Assembly: GCF_013285385.1 (NCBI RefSeq) | Contig: NZ_CP054212.1 | Location: forward strand, 3,596,001 to 3,660,000 | Length of the DNA: 64,000 nucleotides | Direction: 5' to 3' | From: Paramixta manurensis | Lineage (GTDB): Bacteria > Pseudomonadota > Gammaproteobacteria > Enterobacterales > Enterobacteriaceae | Shown here: positions 8,404-16,673 of the stretch, piece after piece | Layout: each line of letters starts with the position of its first letter | How positions within the stretch are numbered: the first letter of the stretch is position 1 | Notes under the pieces: model-generated | Database searches by the model: none | Seen by the model: only the letters and a program-made list of their open reading frames with translations | Told to the model about the DNA's origin: nothing | Program-made: the position numbers and the translations under genes

Positions 8404-8556
8404 AGCTTGTTCCTTACGGCATTGTGACTTATGCAACGGTAACAATAAATGCGTGCTAAAGCGTAGCCTTTTTCGGCGCTACGCGGCGAGAAATCGCGCT
8501 TTTGCGACAAAGCTTCCGCCACTCAGGAAACCATGAAGAAAATAGACAGGGCATGC

Positions 8557-8579
8557 TCCCGACGTCAGTGGCGTCGGGA
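8557..8579 (-). terminator. Possible terminator after tam
   Basis: A perfect eight-base stem TCCCGACG/CGTCGGGA with a seven-base loop lies just after the tam stop. No U tract follows on the minus strand, so it may be a weak or Rho-assisted terminator or only an RNA-stabilising hairpin. Confidence 0.4.
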
Positions 8580-8586
8580 AGAATAA

Positions 8587-9357
8587 CTAGCGCCGTTGCG
8601 CGACAATAAATAAACGCGGGAAAGCAAGCAGAACGGCGCCATCGGCTTGAGACGGATACGCCTGGCTAATTTCATGTAGATAAGCGTGAAGGTACGTTTG
8701 TCGTTCCGGCGGGTCCAACGCCTCAAGAAATGGCCGCAGTCCGGTCGCCCTCAACCAGTCGATAATCGCCTGCGCCGAGGGCATTTGGTGATAATAGGTG
8801 GTGCGCCAGATATCCACCTGACAACCCGCGTTAACCAACAGGTCGTAATACTGTCCGGCCGTGAGCAGTTGTTGTCGATCAACCTTCTGCCCAAGCTTGT
8901 CACGCCATGGCGCACGCGCTGCCACTTCACGCATCAGACGATGCGAAGGTTCCTGCAGATTATCCGGCATCTGTACCGCCAGAACTCCCTGCGCGGCTAA
9001 CTGGTTCGCCAGGTGGGGCAGTAGCCCGGTATGGTCGCTTAACCATTGCAATGAGGCATTAGCGTAAATCACATCCTGCGGATGTTGCGCATGCCAGCCA
9101 CGAATATCTGCCTGAACAAACTGACAGTCCGGCAACCGCTGACGCGCCTGATCCAACATGGCTGGAGAGCTATCCACGCCAACCACTTTCGCCTGCGGCC
9201 AAGCGTGCCAAAGCAATTCAGTGCTATTGCCCGGCCCACACCCTAAGTCGGTAACTTCGCGGGCTTCCGCCACAGAAACGCGGGACAATAGCTCCTGCGC
9301 AGGCCGCGTTCTTTCCGCTTCAAACTGACGATATAGATCAGGATTCCAGTCTTGCAT
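8587..9357 (-). CDS. tam: Trans-aconitate 2-methyltransferase
   Basis: A 256-residue SAM-dependent class I methyltransferase that methylates trans-aconitate, an inhibitor of aconitase. The SAM-binding motif VTDLGCGPGNST is near residue 35, the acidic motif GVDSSPAMLDQAR near 61, and the segment ADIRGW...YANASLQWL near 84-105 matches Tam. The ATG at 9355-9357 has GAGG five bases upstream; a GTG two codons earlier is less likely. It lies between pncC and yjdM, not a position known to me from E. coli, where tam is elsewhere. Confidence 0.85.
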   Translation of the reverse strand: MQDWNPDLYRQFEAERTRPAQELLSRVSVAEAREVTDLGCGPGNSTELLWHAWPQAKVVGVDSSPAMLDQARQRLPDCQFVQADIRGWHAQHPQDVIYANASLQWLSDHTGLLPHLANQLAAQGVLAVQMPDNLQEPSHRLMREVAARAPWRDKLGQKVDRQQLLTAGQYYDLLVNAGCQVDIWRTTYYHQMPSAQAIIDWLRATGLRPFLEALDPPERQTYLHAYLHEISQAYPSQADGAVLLAFPRLFIVAQRR

Positions 9358-9415
9358 TTTCACCTCGTCGCCTGGCCAGCTTCAGCGAACTACCCCATCA
9401 GGTGAGAAGCGCGGC

Positions 9416-9757
9416 TCAGTTTTTCTTCACAAACTCGGATTTTAGCTTCATTGGCCCGAAGCCCTCGATTTTACAATCGATATTATGATCGCCTTCTACC
9501 AGACGGATCCCTTTTACCCGGGTGCCAATTTTAAGCATTGATGAACTGCCTTTCACTTTTAGATCTTTGATCACCGTGACGGTATCGCCATCCGCTAACA
9601 GATTGCCGTTAGCATCACGCACCGTCAACACATCATCATCTGCCTCCGCCGCTTCACTCAACGACCAGATATGGCCACATTCGGGGCAATTAAGCGTGTC
9701 GCCATCCTGCCAGGTAAATTCTGAATGGCACGCGGGACAATGAGGTAATGATTGCAT
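9416..9757 (-). CDS. yjdM: Zinc-ribbon protein YjdM (PhnA family)
   Basis: A 113-residue protein of the YjdM/PhnA family, whose cellular role is unclear despite the historical link to alkylphosphonate genes. The N terminus is a zinc ribbon with two Cys pairs (CPACHSEF at residue 8 and CPECGHIW at 24); the C-terminal beta domain contains DGDTVTVIKDLKVKGSS and GTRVKGIRLVEGDHNIDCKI. CGGAG precedes the ATG by seven bases. It is a single gene here, transcribed toward tam. Confidence 0.9.
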   Translation of the reverse strand: MQSLPHCPACHSEFTWQDGDTLNCPECGHIWSLSEAAEADDDVLTVRDANGNLLADGDTVTVIKDLKVKGSSSMLKIGTRVKGIRLVEGDHNIDCKIEGFGPMKLKSEFVKKN

Positions 9758-9805
9758 GGGAAAACTCCGGTAAACGAATAGCGTAAGCGCTGAATAAAAT
9801 CAGCA

Positions 9806-9864
9806 GAAAAATAAACGGGCGCCATTGTATAACCTTACACTCGCTAAGGATAGAGGCGGCGCCC
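9806..9864 (-). terminator. Terminator after mltB
   Basis: On the minus strand GGGCGCC (complement of 9858-9864) pairs with GGCGCCC (complement of 9817-9823), with a 34-base loop that may fold further, and the stem is followed by GTTTATTTTT. The hairpin starts nine bases past the mltB stop. Confidence 0.6.
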
Positions 9865-9872
9865 GCGCAACA

Positions 9873-10943
9873 TTATCTTGCCTGTTTTACCGCCTCACCC
9901 AATTGCCATACCGCCATTGCATAGTGGTTGCTGTGGTTATAACGCGTAATCGCATAAAAATTTGGTAACCCGTACCAGTACTGATACCAACTCCCCATAT
10001 CAAAACGGAGTAGACTCACTTGCGATGCGTCGCCCAACGGCGCGAGCGGCCTTAAACCTGCGGCGGTTAATGTTGCCGGGGAATAGCGTGTTTTAAAGCC
10101 ACTTTCCAACATTGGCGCCTGGCCGCTGGCCTTCACCGCTATCTCAGCGTCTCTTACCCATCCGTGCGCGTTAAAATAGTGCGCTACGCTACCAATCGCA
10201 TCAATCGGATCCCACAGGTTAATATGACCATCGCCATCAAAATCCACGGCATATTGACTAAAAGAGGAAGGCATAAACTGCCCGTAACCCATGGCGCCGG
10301 CATACGACCCACGCAGGGCCAATGGATCGTCATTTTCGCTACGCGTCATCAGCAAAAAGGTTTCTAACTCAGTGGAAAAATAGTCCGCCCGACGTGGATA
10401 ACTGAAGGAAAGCGTAGCCAGCGCATCAATAATACGTGTTTTCCCCATGACGCGGCCCCAGCGCGTTTCCACGCCAATAATACCGACGATAATTTCAGGC
10501 GGTACACCATACACTTGATGGGCGCGTTGCAAAGCATCCTGATATTGGTTCCAAAATGCGACGCCGTTTTGCACGTTATCCGGCGTGATAAATTTATTGC
10601 GGTAACGCAACCACGCGCCATTCGGGCCAGAGGGCGCTTGATACAACGGCGCCTGACGATCCATCAGGCGAATCACCCAATCGAGGCGCCGGGTTTGCGA
10701 CAGTAATCCCTGGAGTTGTTGGCGACTGAACCCATGTTCATTCACCATTTTATCAATAAACCGCTCCGCGGCGGGATTACCGGCAAAATCGCCGCTTAAC
10801 CACGCCGAATTGGCGGAGGGTACTAGTAGAGAGCTTCCGCCTCTGAACGGATTACCGCTCGGCTCAGGCGTCGCAACCGGCGGCTTGCTGCTACAGGCCG
10901 CCAGAAAAAAAAGCACCGGGAGAAGTGTGGCAAATTGACGCAT
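9873..10943 (-). CDS. mltB: Membrane-bound lytic murein transglycosylase B
   Basis: A 356-residue outer-membrane lipoprotein that cleaves peptidoglycan glycan strands with formation of 1,6-anhydro-muropeptides. A lipoprotein signal peptide ends in LFFLAACSS (Cys at residue 17). The SLT catalytic region has GIIGVETRWGRVMGK with the catalytic Glu near residue 158, followed by GYGQFMPSSFSQYAVDFDGDG, the EF-hand-like calcium loop of MltB. I start at the ATG of MRQFATLL, because upstream codons would disrupt the signal peptide; AGGGA lies seven bases before it. It marks the end of the conserved core block. Confidence 0.95.
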   Translation of the reverse strand: MRQFATLLPVLFFLAACSSKPPVATPEPSGNPFRGGSSLLVPSANSAWLSGDFAGNPAAERFIDKMVNEHGFSRQQLQGLLSQTRRLDWVIRLMDRQAPLYQAPSGPNGAWLRYRNKFITPDNVQNGVAFWNQYQDALQRAHQVYGVPPEIIVGIIGVETRWGRVMGKTRIIDALATLSFSYPRRADYFSTELETFLLMTRSENDDPLALRGSYAGAMGYGQFMPSSFSQYAVDFDGDGHINLWDPIDAIGSVAHYFNAHGWVRDAEIAVKASGQAPMLESGFKTRYSPATLTAAGLRPLAPLGDASQVSLLRFDMGSWYQYWYGLPNFYAITRYNHSNHYAMAVWQLGEAVKQAR

Positions 10944-11073
10944 CCGGAAATCCCTATACCCGACAAAAAATGAAGGTGTTATGTTAAGGGATTGTGTAGC
11001 GCGAATAAACGAGAAATGGCGGCTGAAGCCAAAACGACTACGGCCCCGCACAACCATAAAGCCTGGGTATCAC

Positions 11074-11544
11074 TCAGTAGCACATGGCAAAAGGGAAAGC
11101 GTTATACTCCAGACGATACCCCTTACCTACCGGCGTAACCGTGATGTTTTGCACCCGTCCCTCTTCATAGTAAACCGGTGGAATTAGCAGACGATAATCT
11201 TCCGGACTGACACTGTTTTCCATCTGCGAAAGCGAGCTTTTATTGGTCAGCGTATATAAACCGCCATTGTTAATATAACTGACTTTAATCTGACGCCCGA
11301 GAATCCCCAGGTAACGCCCTTCTTTAAATACTTTACCACTAAGTGTAATTAGCCCGGCCCCCTGGGTGAACTGATAACGCGAGACATACGACAACTTATA
11401 ACCATTGATATAAACCTTTCCCGAGGCGCGACAAGAAAAACTGGCAAACTGCTCTTTATGTAACACCAGCAAGAAGACAACCAACGCCAAAAAAAACAAT
11501 AGCAACGCGCTAAATAACACTCTTTTTCTATTAATCACTTTCAT
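11074..11544 (-). CDS. FidL-like membrane protein, partner of ToxR-type regulator (copy 1)
   Basis: A 156-residue protein with an N-terminal membrane anchor (residues 9-28, hydrophobic) and a likely periplasmic remainder. It has one Cys early (SFSCRASG) and one at the extreme C terminus (FPFAMCY), so a disulfide is possible. It overlaps the regulator upstream by 14 bases. The layout matches the MarT-FidL pair of Salmonella and the general ToxR-ToxS logic, where the small partner modulates the regulator; family assignment rests on architecture and context, and sequence similarity to FidL was not checked. A start further upstream inside the regulator is possible. Confidence 0.6.
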   Translation of the reverse strand: MKVINRKRVLFSALLLFFLALVVFLLVLHKEQFASFSCRASGKVYINGYKLSYVSRYQFTQGAGLITLSGKVFKEGRYLGILGRQIKVSYINNGGLYTLTNKSSLSQMENSVSPEDYRLLIPPVYYEEGRVQNITVTPVGKGYRLEYNAFPFAMCY

Positions 11545-12358
11545 TACTAAAATGCACCGCTGAAGAGCAAACATTATTTCGAATTTTATCTTCAATCGCA
11601 TATCGGCACTGTATTACCGTATAATGCGGGACTTCTTCATAAGCTGTAATATAGATTTCACTTTTTTTCTGACAATCGATCACATCAACGCGTTTTACTT
11701 TATCAATAATATTCGAAGCACCTTCCCTTTCCCGATCAAAGTAAAATTTGCAACCATCCTTATCCTGATTAAAAAAGACGTATTCGATTTTTTTATACGG
11801 AAAGTAATATAAATAAACACTGAGAAAAAGCAGCAGTATGGCAGCAGCAATAGTGATACCAGAGCAAATACACCAAAACAGCTGCAGCGGTTGATGTAAA
11901 CGTTCTTTATCCTCTGATAACGGCCGCTCCTCTATCGACCTCGGCTCTTCAACACAATGCTCCGGTGTCGGAGAGAGGGAAGATGTCCTCCAATCATTCG
12001 TGGTAATATCAAAGTTCTCGATAGAGAAAGTGAGAGGAATAATATAGCCACGCCCTTTTATCGTTACAATAACATCACTGTCAATTCCAACACTCCTTAA
12101 CGAGCGGCGTAATAGACTAATATTTTGAACAAAGGTATTATTAGAAACAACGATATTTTTAACTGACCAAACATGCTCAATAAAGTACTCTTGAGGAACA
12201 ACCTCACCATAGTGCTCTATTAATATGGATAAACATCGCGCTGTTGGCCAGTTAAGCCCGACGACTTTCCCGCTATTCTTGTTAACTAACTGATTGAGCT
12301 CCGGATAAAAATCTACGGTGGCACATAGCGTCACTCCCTGATGTTTTTTATCATCCAT
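11531..12358 (-). CDS. ToxR/CadC-type membrane-anchored transcriptional regulator (copy 1, MarT-like)
   Basis: A 275-residue one-component regulator. Residues 35-108 (counting from this start) form an OmpR/PhoB-type winged helix ending in VIVTIKGRGYIIP, the usual wing signature. A charged, Pro/Glu-rich linker follows, then one transmembrane segment near 160-187 and a short periplasmic domain with Cys at about 203, 229, 251 and 264. The periplasmic motif C-K-F-Y ... C-Q-K-K-x-E-I-Y is shared with the second regulator at 24896-25741 (C-R-V-Y ... C-E-R-D-K-E-I-Y). The inducing signal and target genes are unknown. I use the ATG at 12356-12358; a TTG five codons upstream is the alternative. Confidence 0.75.
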   Translation of the reverse strand: MDDKKHQGVTLCATVDFYPELNQLVNKNSGKVVGLNWPTARCLSILIEHYGEVVPQEYFIEHVWSVKNIVVSNNTFVQNISLLRRSLRSVGIDSDVIVTIKGRGYIIPLTFSIENFDITTNDWRTSSLSPTPEHCVEEPRSIEERPLSEDKERLHQPLQLFWCICSGITIAAAILLLFLSVYLYYFPYKKIEYVFFNQDKDGCKFYFDREREGASNIIDKVKRVDVIDCQKKSEIYITAYEEVPHYTVIQCRYAIEDKIRNNVCSSAVHFSNESD

Positions 12359-12622
12359 AATATTGCCAGGCAATCTAATAAATTATCGACATAGAATGAA
12401 GGTCAGAATTATTTATGTCAAGAATATTCTCATGACGACCGATTAAACATATAACACATTTACAACATATAATTAACAGTGAAGGTTATAAGCGGCGTAA
12501 TAGTTAAATAACCCTCACGCTACGAATAATTAATATACAGGCACGCGAAATATGACGAATGAGCACGGTGAAAATGACTTTGAGGGAAGAAAAACTGAGG
12601 TGTGTAAAGCACGGAGGGGCTC

Positions 12623-12648
12623 AAAAAAGCCGGGTTATTTACCCGGCT
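12623..12648 (-). terminator. Intrinsic terminator after ygcU
   Basis: On the minus strand AGCCGGGT/ACCCGGCT form a perfect eight-base stem with a five-base loop, followed by TTTTTTGA. It lies seven bases past the ygcU stop and ends the ygcW-ygcU operon. Confidence 0.9.
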
Positions 12649-12654
12649 TGTTGA

Positions 12655-14109
12655 TTAGGCGTTGCGTGGGAAAATAGTACCGGTGTTCATAATCCCTTTG
12701 GGATCATACACTTCTTTTAACGCCTGCATAATATACCAGGCGCTGCCATGTTCTTGTTTTGACCAGTGAACACGGTGCTTGCCGATACCGTGATGATGAA
12801 CCATCGACCCACCAAGCTTCAGCGTTTCTTCAACGATTATCTTATTCAGCGGGTTATGGTATTTGTCGATTTCCTCTTCCGGCTTACAGTCAACCACATT
12901 GTAATCATACACAAAATACATATTGGTGCCGTTGATGTAACTGTGTGACGAGTGACCGCCTAACATAGTGATATCTTGCGCATGAGGAAACTCCTGCTTA
13001 ATACGCGCAATGACGTTTTGATAGATGCCATGAATATTTGACCAATCGCCCGAAACTTCAGTGGTGAACCCCATATTACCGGTGCGTAAAATCTGCTCAC
13101 GCTCTGCCTGGACTTTATCCGGCCCCCAGTTGAGGTTATTAAACCACTGTTCAATCAATGTGCTGTCAACCGGCCGACATTCAGGATAACGCGCTACAAC
13201 TTCAGCGATGCCGTTACCTGTTGCCTGTGCAATGCCTTTATTTCCTTCCGCCATAAAGATCAGAACACACCGGCCCTTGGCAAAGTGAGTAAAATGCTGT
13301 GAACCATCTTCCGCATCATATAAACGGGCAATCGATGGACGGTAACCTTCGACCATGACCTCACGCAGAATGTCAAAACCCACCTTCATGTTGTCAAGGG
13401 TATAGCCGTAGAACAGATTATTTTCCGGCATAAATTTAAAGATTTTGACCGTCACTTCCGTGATGTAGCACAGCGCCCCTTCATTCCCAATAATCACATG
13501 ACGGATGTCCGGCCCGGCGGCGCGGCGCGGTACGTTTTTAATCCGCGTCACTTCTCCGTTCGGGAAGACAGCTTCCAGGCCGACGACCATATCCTCAATC
13601 GCCCCATATAGCGTGGAGAACTGGCCGATACTCCGTGTTGCAACCAGCCCTCCCATCTGTGCCAACGGTTTAGATTGAGGTGAATGACCGGTGGTGTAAC
13701 CCTGCGCACGCAGTTGGTTCTCTAACACCTCCAGTGGAACGCCGCACTGAGCCGTAGCTTGCATATTAACCGGGTCAATCGAAATGACCTTGCTCATTGG
13801 TGAACCATCCAGTACTACCGAGTTTTCCACTACGGTTTCCAGGCCGCCTTCGGTGGCCGATGCCCCCGTCCGCGGCACGCAATTAATACCGTGCTGGTTC
13901 ATAAATGCTAATACCTGCGCAACCTGTTGCGTATCCTGTAATTTCACCACCGCCGCCGGTAAAGGCAGGGTAAAAACGCCATGGATATCGGCATATTTAC
14001 GAAAACGGTCGATACTGTTATGGCGCAAAACCGCTTCGTCAGTAATAACATGCTGCGGGCCAACAATCTCTTTAAGCTGGTTGACGATAGCTTCACGTGA
14101 TAATGACAT
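12655..14109 (-). CDS. ygcU: YgcU-like FAD-linked oxidoreductase
   Basis: A 484-residue flavoprotein of the FAD_binding_4 / FAD-oxidase C family, which also includes alkyl-dihydroxyacetone-phosphate synthase and D-2-hydroxyacid dehydrogenases. The N-terminal half shows the FAD-binding pattern (PRTGASATEGGLE near residue 99; GHSPQSKPLAQMGGLVATRS near 140); the C-terminal half has the HHHGIGKHR motif near residue 445. Length equals E. coli YgcU and the neighbour order ygcU-ygcW / yqcE-ygcE is the same. The substrate is unknown; an alpha-hydroxy acid or polyol-derived compound is an inference from the family. AAGGA precedes the ATG, 32 bases after ygcW. Confidence 0.85.
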   Translation of the reverse strand: MSLSREAIVNQLKEIVGPQHVITDEAVLRHNSIDRFRKYADIHGVFTLPLPAAVVKLQDTQQVAQVLAFMNQHGINCVPRTGASATEGGLETVVENSVVLDGSPMSKVISIDPVNMQATAQCGVPLEVLENQLRAQGYTTGHSPQSKPLAQMGGLVATRSIGQFSTLYGAIEDMVVGLEAVFPNGEVTRIKNVPRRAAGPDIRHVIIGNEGALCYITEVTVKIFKFMPENNLFYGYTLDNMKVGFDILREVMVEGYRPSIARLYDAEDGSQHFTHFAKGRCVLIFMAEGNKGIAQATGNGIAEVVARYPECRPVDSTLIEQWFNNLNWGPDKVQAEREQILRTGNMGFTTEVSGDWSNIHGIYQNVIARIKQEFPHAQDITMLGGHSSHSYINGTNMYFVYDYNVVDCKPEEEIDKYHNPLNKIIVEETLKLGGSMVHHHGIGKHRVHWSKQEHGSAWYIMQALKEVYDPKGIMNTGTIFPRNA

Positions 14110-14141
14110 AATAAATCCTTAACAATAATCAATATGGATAA

Positions 14142-14927
14142 TTAACGAACTAAATAACCGCCATCGACAACCAATACGTGCCCATTGACATAATCCGAAG
14201 CTTTACTGGCTAAAAAAACCATTGCTCCCATTAAATCCTGGGTATCTCCCCAGCGATTAGCGGGAATATGATCCAACACTCGTTGATTGGTTTCAGGATT
14301 ACTGCGCGTAGCGGCAGTAATATTAGTGGCAAAATACCCTGGCGCGATGCCGTTGACTTGAATATTGTGCTGACCCAATTCATCACAATATGCTTTGGTT
14401 AAACCGGCGATAGCATGTTTTGTCGCCGCATAGGCCGGAGACCATTGCCCGCCAAGCCAGGAGAACAGCGAACAAATATTAATTATCTTCCCTTCTCCGC
14501 GCGCTACCATCACTTTCGCAGCCTCATGGCTCATTTCAAACGCGGCGGTCAGGTTGATATTAATCATCGGATCCCAGTCATCGCGACCAAAGTCCAACAC
14601 TTTATTTAACTTACAAATGCCCGCATTATTAACTAAAATATCAACACTCCCGAACGCTTCCAGACAGCGGGCGATAACTTTTGCCGGTGCGCCTTTCTCG
14701 GTAATATCAATTTGCATAAAAGCAACGCGAGCACCCTGTTGTTCAATTAACTCGCGAGTTTCCGGGTTCGCTTCATTTAAATCAGGAATCAGAATATTGG
14801 CGCCCGCTTTCGCTAAGGCGGCAGCGAAGGCCTGACCGAGGCCGCTATTTCCGCCGGTAACAATGGCACTTTTTCCTTTAAGGGAGAAAAAATCCAGTGA
14901 GAACTCATTTAACGCACTCAGTGACAT
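14142..14927 (-). CDS. ygcW: YgcW-like short-chain dehydrogenase/reductase
   Basis: A 261-residue classical SDR, the E. coli YgcW length. The cofactor motif TGGNSGLGQAF is near residue 24, NNAG near 102, and the catalytic Ser, Tyr and Lys are in ICSLFSWLGG and YAATK. SDRs of this group oxidise or reduce polyol or keto-acid substrates with NAD(P); the actual substrate is not known. I use the ATG of MSLSALNEF, with AGAGG seven bases upstream, rather than an upstream start that would lie in the leader terminator. It is the first gene of the ygcW-ygcU operon, and its leader carries the terminator at 14956-15011. Confidence 0.87.
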   Translation of the reverse strand: MSLSALNEFSLDFFSLKGKSAIVTGGNSGLGQAFAAALAKAGANILIPDLNEANPETRELIEQQGARVAFMQIDITEKGAPAKVIARCLEAFGSVDILVNNAGICKLNKVLDFGRDDWDPMININLTAAFEMSHEAAKVMVARGEGKIINICSLFSWLGGQWSPAYAATKHAIAGLTKAYCDELGQHNIQVNGIAPGYFATNITAATRSNPETNQRVLDHIPANRWGDTQDLMGAMVFLASKASDYVNGHVLVVDGGYLVR

Positions 14928-14955
14928 TTTGTGGCCTCTTTGCCTGATAAAATGC

Positions 14956-15011
14956 AAAAAAAAAGAGAAAAGCAAGCTCCTCCGTTTATTCGGAGAAGTT
15001 ACTTTTCTCTT
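14956..15011 (-). promoter_or_regulatory. Leader terminator/antiterminator candidate of ygcW-ygcU
   Basis: On the minus strand AAGAGAAAAG pairs with CTTTTCTCTT, with an inner stem CTCCG/CGGAG and a conserved C-C mismatch between them, immediately followed by nine Us; it lies 29 bases before the ygcW start. This has the form of a complete intrinsic terminator inside a 5' leader. The same element, inverted and in a separate transcript, precedes yqcE at 15300-15350; the outer arms are identical while the inner stem differs in register and keeps pairing. A GlpP-family antiterminator gene (ygcP) is in the same cluster. Confidence 0.75.
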
Positions 15012-15060
15012 GGTCTCGAGTAACTGGTAAAAACGCTAACATAGCCGGAACAAAACAAAA

Positions 15061-15076
15061 AGTGACTTACATCACA
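15061..15076. promoter_or_regulatory. CRP-like site facing ygcW-ygcU
   Basis: AGTGACTTACATCACA fits TGTGA-N6-TCACA with one mismatch in the left arm. Its position about 50 bases upstream of the ygcW leader hairpin suggests activation of ygcW-ygcU when cAMP is high. Confidence 0.55.
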
Positions 15077-15231
15077 AAAAATAACTTATTTACGCTTATG
15101 GCGATCTGATTATTCCGGATAAAAAAGCACGTAAACTTCACCCGGTGAAAAATAAACCAAAATCAAAAAAAGATCCAAAAATCCAGAGAAATAAGCCTAA
15201 GAATAATCTCTTATTTTCACCACCTGCAATT

Positions 15232-15247
15232 TGTGACTTTATTCACA
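15232..15247. promoter_or_regulatory. CRP-like site facing yqcE-ygcE
   Basis: TGTGACTTTATTCACA matches the CRP consensus TGTGA-N6-TCACA exactly. It lies 53 bases upstream of the yqcE leader hairpin, suitable for activation of yqcE-ygcE. Confidence 0.75.
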
Positions 15248-15299
15248 GAAGCTGATGGGCTGCTCATGTTATTTGTGTAATCCGTTACTGATTGAGACG

Positions 15300-15350
15300 A
15301 AGAGAAAAGTAACTTTCCGCACTGCGGAGAGCTTGCTTTTCTCTTTTTTT
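15300..15350 (+). promoter_or_regulatory. Leader terminator/antiterminator candidate of yqcE-ygcE
   Basis: AAGAGAAAAG (15300-15309) pairs with CTTTTCTCTT (15336-15345), extended by GTAA/TTGC, a C-C mismatch and an inner stem CCGC/GCGG, and runs into TTTTTTT at 15344-15350. It ends about 33 bases before the yqcE start. Outer arms and the TAACTT ... GAGCTTG segments are the same as in the ygcW leader; only the apical part differs. It should stop transcription unless read-through is promoted. Confidence 0.75.
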
Positions 15351-15382
15351 ATTGTTTGTAAATCAAAAAATGCGTGTATCTT

Positions 15383-16657
15383 ATGATAAAAAAACCGTGG
15401 CACCGTTGGATAACCCTCGCCGTCATCAGTATTAGCGGCGGCATTAGCTTCGATCTGGCTTATCTACGCTATATCTACCAGATTCCAATGGCGAAATTTA
15501 TGGGGTTTAGTAACACCGAAATTGGTCTCATCATGAGCACTTTTGGTATTGCGGCCATCGTTTTATATGCTCCCAGCGGTATTATTGCCGACAAGTTTTC
15601 ACATCGTAAAACCATGACGTTTGCCATGATAGCGACCGGTTTGCTGGGGTTAGTAATGACCACCTATCCTCCGTTATGGGTCATGTTAACTATCCAAATC
15701 GCCTTTGCAGTCACTACCATTTTGCTGCTGTGGTCCGTGTCGATCAAAGCCGCCTCATTACTCGGCGATCATGATGAACAGGGTAAAATAATGGGATGGA
15801 TGGAAGGGCTACGCGGCGTGGGCGTTATGCTGCTAGCGGTATTTACGATGTGGGTATTTTCACTTTTCGCGCCAGACAACGCCAACAGTCTAAAAGCGGT
15901 GATCCTGATTTATAGCGGGGTCTATATCTTGCTCGGCATCTTATGCTGGTTCCTCATCAGCGACCAGGTAGCCACAACCGAATCCGGTCAGCAATCCCCG
16001 ACCAAACGCTTCTCGCTTAACGATATTCTGTCAGTATTGAAACTTAGCACCACTTGGTATTGCAGTATGATTATCTGCGGCGTCTACACCATCTACGCCA
16101 TCCTGAGTTATTCAACTAACTATCTGGCAGAAATCTATGGCATGACATTGGTCGCCGCCAGTTATATGGGCATTGTTATCAATAAGATTTTCCGCGCCGC
16201 CTGCGGCCCACTCGGAGGGTTGTTCACCGTCTACAGCCGCTGGCGCTCCCCTACACGCGTGATTCAACTCCTCTCGGTCATTGCCATCGTCACGCTAGCG
16301 CTACTGCTGGTGGTTACTCATCGCCCTCTTTCCCTTGCGTTAGCCATGGGGTTGATTTTGCTGTTGGCTTTCACCTGCTATGCCTCGCGCGGGCTTTATT
16401 TCGCTTGCATTGGCGAGGCCCGCACACCAACACACATCATGGGTACCACCGTCGGCGTCTGCTCGGTAATCGGCTTTTTGCCAGATGTTTTTGTCTATCC
16501 ACTGGTTGGTCATTGGCAAGACACGTTACCGGCGGCGGAAGCCTATCGCAATATGTGGATCATGGGCTTGATTGCCATCGGTGCCGTGATTCTGTTTACC
16601 GCTTTACTGTGCAACAACATGAAAAAGATGCGTTATCACAGTGCGACAGCGCATTAA
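15383..16657 (+). CDS. yqcE: YqcE-like MFS transporter
   Basis: An MFS permease of about 424 residues with 12 predicted hydrophobic segments and a central loop near residue 195 (TTESGQQSPTKRF). The DKFSHRK sequence after the second segment corresponds to the MFS loop 2-3 motif. E. coli YqcE has nearly the same length and lies in the same position between ygcW and ygcE. It presumably imports the substrate of the ygc pathway. No clear ribosome site is visible: I use the ATG at 15383, with GTG at 15374 as alternative. The stop is 16 bases before ygcE. Confidence 0.82.
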   Translation: MIKKPWHRWITLAVISISGGISFDLAYLRYIYQIPMAKFMGFSNTEIGLIMSTFGIAAIVLYAPSGIIADKFSHRKTMTFAMIATGLLGLVMTTYPPLWVMLTIQIAFAVTTILLLWSVSIKAASLLGDHDEQGKIMGWMEGLRGVGVMLLAVFTMWVFSLFAPDNANSLKAVILIYSGVYILLGILCWFLISDQVATTESGQQSPTKRFSLNDILSVLKLSTTWYCSMIICGVYTIYAILSYSTNYLAEIYGMTLVAASYMGIVINKIFRAACGPLGGLFTVYSRWRSPTRVIQLLSVIAIVTLALLLVVTHRPLSLALAMGLILLLAFTCYASRGLYFACIGEARTPTHIMGTTVGVCSVIGFLPDVFVYPLVGHWQDTLPAAEAYRNMWIMGLIAIGAVILFTALLCNNMKKMRYHSATAH

Positions 16658-16673
16658 TTCAGGGAGAGAAGCC

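Larger units (their letters stand above)
15012..15299. promoter_or_regulatory. Divergent promoter region between the two ygc leaders
   Basis: The 288 AT-rich bases between the two leader terminators must carry both divergent promoters. Two CRP-like sites at 15061-15076 and 15232-15247 each lie on the side from which one operon starts. A -10 like TTATTT near 15269-15274 would be about 30 bases from the second site and suits class II CRP activation of yqcE. I see no coding sequence here. Confidence 0.5.

Noticed and set aside
12553..12700. Plus-strand frame reading through the ygcU terminator
   Set aside because: It crosses a strong terminator hairpin and the antisense of ygcU and has no ribosome site.
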